From assembly GCA_016195395.1 (NCBI GenBank), contig JACPZR010000208.1, forward strand, positions 1 through 8,789: a DNA stretch of 8,789 nucleotides, written 5' to 3'. Each line of letters opens with the position of its first letter. Positions within the stretch are counted from its first letter, which is position 1. The DNA is from Spirochaetia bacterium. GTDB lineage: Bacteria; Spirochaetota; Leptospirae; Leptospirales; Leptonemataceae. A program made the position numbers and the translations under genes. Shown here piece by piece: positions 4,751 through 8,789 of this stretch. The notes beneath the pieces were generated by a model. The model searched no databases and was not told the origin of the DNA. It saw only the letters and a program-made list of their open reading frames with translations.

Positions 4751-6553
4751 TCACTTTCCTTCCACAAGCCAGCCCTTCCCAAAGGCGCCCTCAAATTCGC
4801 GAGGGGCATCCGTTACACCGTTCTCGCGGATCCGAGTCTTCCGGAAAGAATGAAACACGGTGACAGTGTCTTTGTCCATCAGGCAGAAATGCAGATGCGG
4901 GCCGCCCGATTGACCGGTATTTCCGATCGATGCCACCTGCTCTCCGGCGCGCACTGAATCCCCTTTTTTCACCTTGAGACTGTGCTGCTTCAGGTGATCA
5001 TAATAGGATTTGGTGCCGTTGGAATTCTGAATCGTAATGCTGTTTCCGTGCGCGGCCGCCTCACCCGGCTTCTGGTCTGGAACCTCGTCATTTGCGCCCT
5101 CCACCACACCGTCAAAGACGGCGTACAGAGGTTGACCAAACGTGAAGGAGTCTTCGTTACGTTGTCCGTCCGTGCCCGGTTTGATTGCAGAGCCTGTCTT
5201 TGAATCGACGTGTATCAGGTCCATGCAGTACTTTCCCTGCAAACCGACGTGACTCCAAACCTGATCATCAAACTTAGACGCGACCCAGAACCATCCCTTC
5301 AACGGAAAGGACACATCAGTGAAACGGCTTCGATCCGGATGCTGGGCTTCAAAGAGCGTCATCCCCTTGCGGCGGAGGCGTATGACTTCGTCAAGGACCT
5401 CTTGATTTGCGCCGCCTGTGGCGCCGTCATGGAGACTGAGCCATGCCCACCCCAGTTGCTCGTAGAGCCATGGTTCTTCCGGGAAGGCTCGCTCCAATTT
5501 CTTTCTGGCCAGTGAAAACTGATTTTCGTCTTTCAGATAAGCGACGCCGGCAAACACAGCCGACACGATACTCCGATTCCATTCGTATCCGCGCACAGGG
5601 TCAATCCCGTCCAAACACAAATGTAGACGCGACTGCACGCGCTTTGAATCATTGTTCTTAATCGCGTTATCCACAGCCAGGAAATACGTGTAAGGCAGGT
5701 TGGCAAGAAACCACTCGTACTTGGGGAACTTAGGAATGCCGTCTTTCAGCAGTTGAATTGCTTCTTCATAGCGGGAAAGTTCACGAATGCAAATTGCATA
5801 GCTGAAACTGATCCAATCAGCGTCAGGGGCCAGCTCGCGCGCCCACATCAGATCTTTCAACGCCGCATCGAGCTTCTTCTCTTTCATCAAGTCGCTTCCC
5901 CGCCAACCGAGAAGTGTGGCAAGATTGGGGCGGAACCACTCGTAGTCGGGAATGCGAATCAGGCCGTCGGCCAAGAGGCGGATGGCTTCGTTACGATTGC
6001 CCAGCTTTTCGTAAGACATGGCAAGTTCCAAGAGAACGTATCCCTCGGGGGCGATGGCATAGGCCCTCTTGAAATCTTCCTGCGCCAGGTCCCATCGTTT
6101 CTTGGTATTGTAATCACGTCCGCGAGAAACGTAACTAAACGGAAGGTTGCCCTTGTAGGGGGCGTACTCGGGCCTGTTCTTTGCGCCGGCCTCAAGGATT
6201 CGAATGCATGCGTCGAATTGATTCAGCCGGAGGTAGCTCATTGCGATGCGGACTTCATTCCAGTCGTCTTTGTACCCCCGGTCGCGCGCGCGGAGATGCG
6301 CTTGGAGCGCCTTTTCATATTCATGCGCTTCCGTCAGCACGTCGCCTGTATTGGCAGCATACATGCCGTTCTTGGAATCCGCCGCTTCGGCCGCATAGGC
6401 CTCAGACAGGGCCGTAGGAATGTCTTTCGCGGCCAGGGCGGCTTTCGATTTCTGGTAGTGGGCGTCCGCGCTTTGCCGGTCAGGAATTGCCTGGCCAAAA
6501 CTGACTACAAGAAAGGGGAGGGCCACGAAAACAGATCTACGGATCAGTGTCAT
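4751..6553 (-). CDS. Exported TPR-repeat protein with C-terminal M23 peptidase domain
   Basis: This is a 600-residue predicted envelope protein. An N-terminal signal sequence (RRSVFVALPFLVVSFGQA, to about residue 22) precedes an alpha-helical TPR region (about 27-370). Within it a motif P-x-Y-x-(6)-L recurs at residues 128, 202 and 277, giving a higher-order unit of about 75 residues. Residues about 411-560 form an M23 (LytM/lysostaphin-like) zinc metallopeptidase domain: GQPLYAVFDGVV (473-484), SYYDHL with His520, KVKKGDSVRAGE (528-538), and GNTGQSGGPHLHF with His553 and His555. The usual first motif HxxxD is altered: Asp445 is present in KYCMDL, but Lys441 occupies the His position and the nearest upstream His is 435. 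If active it would cut peptidoglycan cross-bridges or stems; it could also be a degenerate, regulatory LytM factor. The start at 6553 gives a good signal peptide but lacks a Shine-Dalgarno sequence. It converges with the GON gene and diverges from the receptor gene. Confidence 0.88.
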   Translation of the reverse strand: MTLIRRSVFVALPFLVVSFGQAIPDRQSADAHYQKSKAALAAKDIPTALSEAYAAEAADSKNGMYAANTGDVLTEAHEYEKALQAHLRARDRGYKDDWNEVRIAMSYLRLNQFDACIRILEAGAKNRPEYAPYKGNLPFSYVSRGRDYNTKKRWDLAQEDFKRAYAIAPEGYVLLELAMSYEKLGNRNEAIRLLADGLIRIPDYEWFRPNLATLLGWRGSDLMKEKKLDAALKDLMWARELAPDADWISFSYAICIRELSRYEEAIQLLKDGIPKFPKYEWFLANLPYTYFLAVDNAIKNNDSKRVQSRLHLCLDGIDPVRGYEWNRSIVSAVFAGVAYLKDENQFSLARKKLERAFPEEPWLYEQLGWAWLSLHDGATGGANQEVLDEVIRLRRKGMTLFEAQHPDRSRFTDVSFPLKGWFWVASKFDDQVWSHVGLQGKYCMDLIHVDSKTGSAIKPGTDGQRNEDSFTFGQPLYAVFDGVVEGANDEVPDQKPGEAAAHGNSITIQNSNGTKSYYDHLKQHSLKVKKGDSVRAGEQVASIGNTGQSGGPHLHFCLMDKDTVTVFHSFRKTRIRENGVTDAPREFEGAFGKGWLVEGK

Positions 6554-6597
6554 GGTAGCAGCCAGAGCCGCTGCGAGCCAACGTCAATGCCAAACAG

Positions 6598-6619
6598 CTA
6601 GCCGCCCAGCTGCGGCTAG
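6598..6619. promoter_or_regulatory. Palindrome in divergent promoter region, 8-bp arms
   Basis: CTAGCCGC (6598-6605) and GCGGCTAG (6612-6619) are perfect inverted arms around the 6-bp spacer CCAGCT. Its distance, about 120-140 bp upstream of the predicted start of the sigma-54 promoter, is where enhancer sites for sigma-54 activators usually lie. It could equally be an RNA hairpin in the M23 5' leader. The regulator is unknown. Confidence 0.45.
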
Positions 6620-6623
6620 TGGG

Positions 6624-6637
6624 GGTGCAGGTGCACC
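6624..6637. promoter_or_regulatory. Palindrome GGTGCA-GG-TGCACC, possible operator
   Basis: A 14-bp near-perfect dyad with 6-bp arms and a 2-bp centre, only 4 bp from the previous palindrome and about 100-115 bp upstream of the expected start of the sigma-54 promoter. The size suits a dimeric helix-turn-helix protein. No evidence beyond symmetry and position. Confidence 0.4.
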
Positions 6638-6713
6638 ATTTCAGGGTGCTTGAGATCCTTCCGAGGGCTGCCAAGCCGCCCCATAGAAGTGCAATTTGAG
6701 GCGAAAAGGCCTG

Positions 6714-6729
6714 CGGCACGATCCTTGCT
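6714..6729 (+). promoter_or_regulatory. Sigma-54 (RpoN) -24/-12 promoter
   Basis: The plus strand reads CGGCACG, then ATCC, then TTGCT, against the RpoN consensus TGGCACG-N4-TTGCW. Only the first base differs. The essential GG (6715-6716) and GC (6727-6728) are separated by exactly 10 bp. Transcription should start about 12 bp after the GC, near 6740. This points at the downstream receptor gene, whose product is itself a sigma-54 activator. The predicted start also argues against using the in-frame ATG at 6738, which would lie at or before the transcript start. Confidence 0.65.
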
Positions 6730-6812
6730 AGTCCTTTATGATTAGACCCAAAAGCGACGCGGACATGAAGGCCCCCCGCACTTCTGTCTCGAAAAATCAC
6801 CCTCGTTCGAAT

Positions 6813-8789
6813 ATGAGGCGGGGCGGGGCCTTTCTTGCCACGGCTTTGGCCTGTCTGGGCGCGTCATGCCTTCAGGGTCCGCAGACCACGGCCATTCACG
6901 AATGGGAGTTCCGGCCCGGATTCAATCAGAAGGACCCCGGACAGGGCACGGGACCTTGGAAGCCCACCGCTTTTCCCGCGTATTTCAGGACCACGGCCGG
7001 ATTTGAAGACTATAAGGGATGGATAACGTTTCGCGCGCCCATCCCCAAAGAAGCCCTTCCCCGCGAAGGACAACCTTACGCTGTTTTTGGAGGCATGATT
7101 TCCGACGTTTCCCGTCTCTACTTCAATGACACGTTCGTGGGTGGTCTTGGCAGCGCCGATCCGTACCGCTCCGCGTCGTTTTTGGTCTTCTTGAAGTCGC
7201 TTCCATCAACAATCAACGTCAAAGAACAGGGGAACTTTTTATACCTGTGCGTCTATACCGACGGCACGTATCCCATCTACGTCATGGAATATCCGCGTAT
7301 GGGTCCCGCGGAAATAATCTACGGCGACTACTACAAAAGCGAGATTCTCTCTTTCATACTCTTGGCTGCCTACTTCCTCGTGGGACTCTATCACCTTCAT
7401 CTATGGGTCCGGCGCCGCAAAGAACTCTACAACCTGTACTTTGGGCTCCTGTGTATCTTCCTCTGCTTCTACTGGATCTTCCGATTGGGCAGCCGCGACA
7501 TCGTTTTTGGTGACAGTGTGCTTCTCCGCACAAAGCTGGAATTCATTGTTCTGTTTCTTCTGGGGCCGTTCCTTCTCTTTTTTCTGTCGCAATTCTTCCG
7601 CTCACGGCATGACCGATTTGGCCTGGTGATCGCGCCCTTCTTCGCAGTGCTCGCTGTCGTCACAGCCGTGGGATCGTATCTGACAGCCCGTGTCTGTCTC
7701 ACGATCTGGCAGCTGAGCGCGATTCCGACGATGGCCTACTGCGTCTTCTATATTGCACGGGAGGTGTATCGCAAAAATCCGGAATCTAAGTATCTGATTC
7801 CAGGCGTGGCCGCGCTCATGCTGACAGGCATTCACGACATTGCGGCCATCCGGGGCTGGATCTCCACACCGATGATCGCGAGATTTGCTTACCCCGTTTT
7901 CATTTTAGGGAGCGCCGCGGTGCTTGCCCGTCGCTTTGTAAACGTTCACAACCATGTGGAAGAACTGCTTCACAACTCGCGGCAGCAGGAAAATCTCCGG
8001 TCCGAATTTGCATCCGTGGAGGATGCGGGGCGGGACATTGCGAGTCTTCTGGAGCGGATCACGGTCGCTTTGAAGAATATCTTTGGTTTTGAAACTGCCT
8101 TTACGGTGGTGTCCGATCAATTTGGAACGTTATACGGATCCGGGGACATCCCCAAATATATGCGAGTCTACGTGGCAAGGGCGCATGTCAGCTACCAGCG
8201 CAACTCGCTCAAGCCGGAGTTTTTCGAGTACTGCGGCCCCGTTTTCAGGATTGACCCCGCGGTGGCGGAAATCACGGGCAAGACAGGGTCGGCCCTGGCA
8301 AGAGCCCGGGCCACAAAGCGCGTATTCGAGCGGCTGGCAGAGGACGGTTACCATGTGGGCATATCGCTCCTGAATCGGAAAGAGGTGTTCGGGGTGCTGG
8401 TGATCGGGCCCAAAGCGGGCGGCGCATCGTACTCTCTGTCTGATCTCTCTGCTATGCAGACGTTCCAATATGCGATCACGCAGGCTGTGGGCAACTCGAT
8501 GCTCTTTGCCGAGGTCTCCAAACTGAAGGGTGAAGCGGAAGACCGTGTGGAAAAGCTGTCGGACTATGTCATTGAACGTTCCAAAGCGGTCCGCCACGAA
8601 ATGGACGAGAAGACGCTCGTCTATTCCAGCCGCGAGATGGCGGAGGTCTTTGAGAAGGCGCGGAAGTACGCGCAGGCAAGCCAGCCGATTCTGATCACTG
8701 GCGAGACCGGCACCGGCAAGGAACTTGTGGCACGCACCATCCACCAGTTTGCTGGTAACGCCTCCTCTCCGTTTGTGGCGATCAACTGC
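6813..8789 (+). CDS. 7TMR-DISM receptor fused to GAF and sigma-54 AAA+ activator (partial, runs off right edge)
   Basis: 659 codons are present and the frame is open at the window end. The N-terminus MRRGGAFLATALACLGASC is a signal peptide with a possible relaxed lipobox (Cys19). Residues about 25-170 form a predicted beta-rich periplasmic domain resembling a galactose-binding-like fold (LYFNDTFVGGLG). Residues about 177-380 hold seven hydrophobic helices: ILSFILLAAYFLVGLY, LYFGLLCIFLCFYWIF, FIVLFLLGPFLLFFL, LVIAPFFAVLAVVTAVG, LSAIPTMAYCVFYIA, LIPGVAALMLTGIHDI and AYPVFILGSAAVLA. This is the 7TMR-DISM layout. A GAF-like domain follows (about 400-570, with EVFGVLVIGPKAGG), then a coiled segment and a sigma-54 interaction AAA+ domain with Walker A GETGTGKE (630-637) and PFVAINC. 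The remaining AAA+ (GAFTGA, Walker B) and any DNA-binding domain lie outside the window. In-frame ATGs at 6738 and 6765 are alternatives; 6813 was chosen because it puts the signal peptide at the N-terminus and lies downstream of the predicted transcript start. No Shine-Dalgarno sequence is obvious. Likely role: ligand-responsive, membrane-bound activator of sigma-54 promoters. Confidence 0.9.
   Translation, partial: MRRGGAFLATALACLGASCLQGPQTTAIHEWEFRPGFNQKDPGQGTGPWKPTAFPAYFRTTAGFEDYKGWITFRAPIPKEALPREGQPYAVFGGMISDVSRLYFNDTFVGGLGSADPYRSASFLVFLKSLPSTINVKEQGNFLYLCVYTDGTYPIYVMEYPRMGPAEIIYGDYYKSEILSFILLAAYFLVGLYHLHLWVRRRKELYNLYFGLLCIFLCFYWIFRLGSRDIVFGDSVLLRTKLEFIVLFLLGPFLLFFLSQFFRSRHDRFGLVIAPFFAVLAVVTAVGSYLTARVCLTIWQLSAIPTMAYCVFYIAREVYRKNPESKYLIPGVAALMLTGIHDIAAIRGWISTPMIARFAYPVFILGSAAVLARRFVNVHNHVEELLHNSRQQENLRSEFASVEDAGRDIASLLERITVALKNIFGFETAFTVVSDQFGTLYGSGDIPKYMRVYVARAHVSYQRNSLKPEFFEYCGPVFRIDPAVAEITGKTGSALARARATKRVFERLAEDGYHVGISLLNRKEVFGVLVIGPKAGGASYSLSDLSAMQTFQYAITQAVGNSMLFAEVSKLKGEAEDRVEKLSDYVIERSKAVRHEMDEKTLVYSSREMAEVFEKARKYAQASQPILITGETGTGKELVARTIHQFAGNASSPFVAINC

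Noticed and set aside
4619..4957. 112-codon plus-strand frame across the convergent region
   Set aside because: Its 3' half is antisense to the M23 domain. No signal or family features despite some hydrophobic residues.
5753..6601. 282-codon plus-strand frame opposite the M23 gene
   Set aside because: Antisense of a well-supported TPR/M23 protein; no domain or start signals.
8130..8744. 204-codon minus-strand frame opposite the GAF/AAA+ region
   Set aside because: Antisense of the receptor gene, whose GAF and Walker A motifs are unambiguous.
1..8789. CRISPR array, tRNA/rRNA, insertion sequence or named defence system
   Set aside because: No regularly spaced repeats, RNA gene motifs, transposase or integrase frames were seen. 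The caspase is exported and has none of the usual partners of immune caspases, such as gasdermin or cyclic-nucleotide synthases.

Overview
The window is about 8.8 kb of moderately GC-rich (roughly mid-50s %) bacterial DNA from a Gram-negative-type organism. Almost every product is exported or membrane-bound. Three N-termini carry lipobox-like motifs, and two of these have Leu at -4 rather than -3 from the Cys (LASAC, LGASC), a relaxed form typical of spirochaetes. Together with a 7TMR-DISM receptor, a caspase-fold protein and a HEAT-repeat lipoprotein, this makes a Leptospiraceae-like spirochaete (a higher-GC genus) a reasonable guess. A myxobacterial or other deltaproteobacterial-type origin cannot be excluded from sequence alone.

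Layout. (1) Positions 3558 to 160, minus strand: a tight three-gene unit encoding an exported caspase/metacaspase-fold protein, a 60-residue single-pass membrane protein translationally coupled by an ATGA overlap, and a HEAT-repeat lipoprotein 25 nt further on. After a 107-bp gap with a GC-rich hairpin, the N-terminus of another exported protein runs off the left edge (52 to 1, minus). (2) Positions 3759-4508, plus strand: a small Cys-rich putative lipoprotein whose mature part is a GON domain, best known from the animal proteases ADAMTS9 and ADAMTS20. (3) Positions 4509-4750: a convergent intergenic region with several inverted repeats. (4) Positions 6553 to 4751, minus strand: an exported TPR-repeat protein ending in an M23 (LytM-like) metallopeptidase domain. 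(5) Positions 6554-6812: a divergent intergenic region with two palindromes and a good -24/-12 sigma-54 promoter match. (6) Position 6813 to the right edge, plus strand: a membrane receptor (periplasmic domain, seven TM helices, GAF-like domain) fused to a sigma-54 AAA+ activator domain, cut by the window end just after Walker A.

How it may work together (inference). The left operon looks like a cell-envelope proteolysis module: a caspase-type enzyme plus a lipid-anchored scaffold, each with a long Pro-rich spacer. The right-hand receptor would sense a periplasmic ligand and act directly on sigma-54 RNA polymerase, and its own promoter looks sigma-54 dependent, suggesting autoregulation. The M23 and GON genes are surface or envelope proteins with no demonstrated link to either. 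The most notable items are the receptor/sigma-54-activator fusion with its matching promoter, the exported caspase operon, and the bacterial GON lipoprotein.
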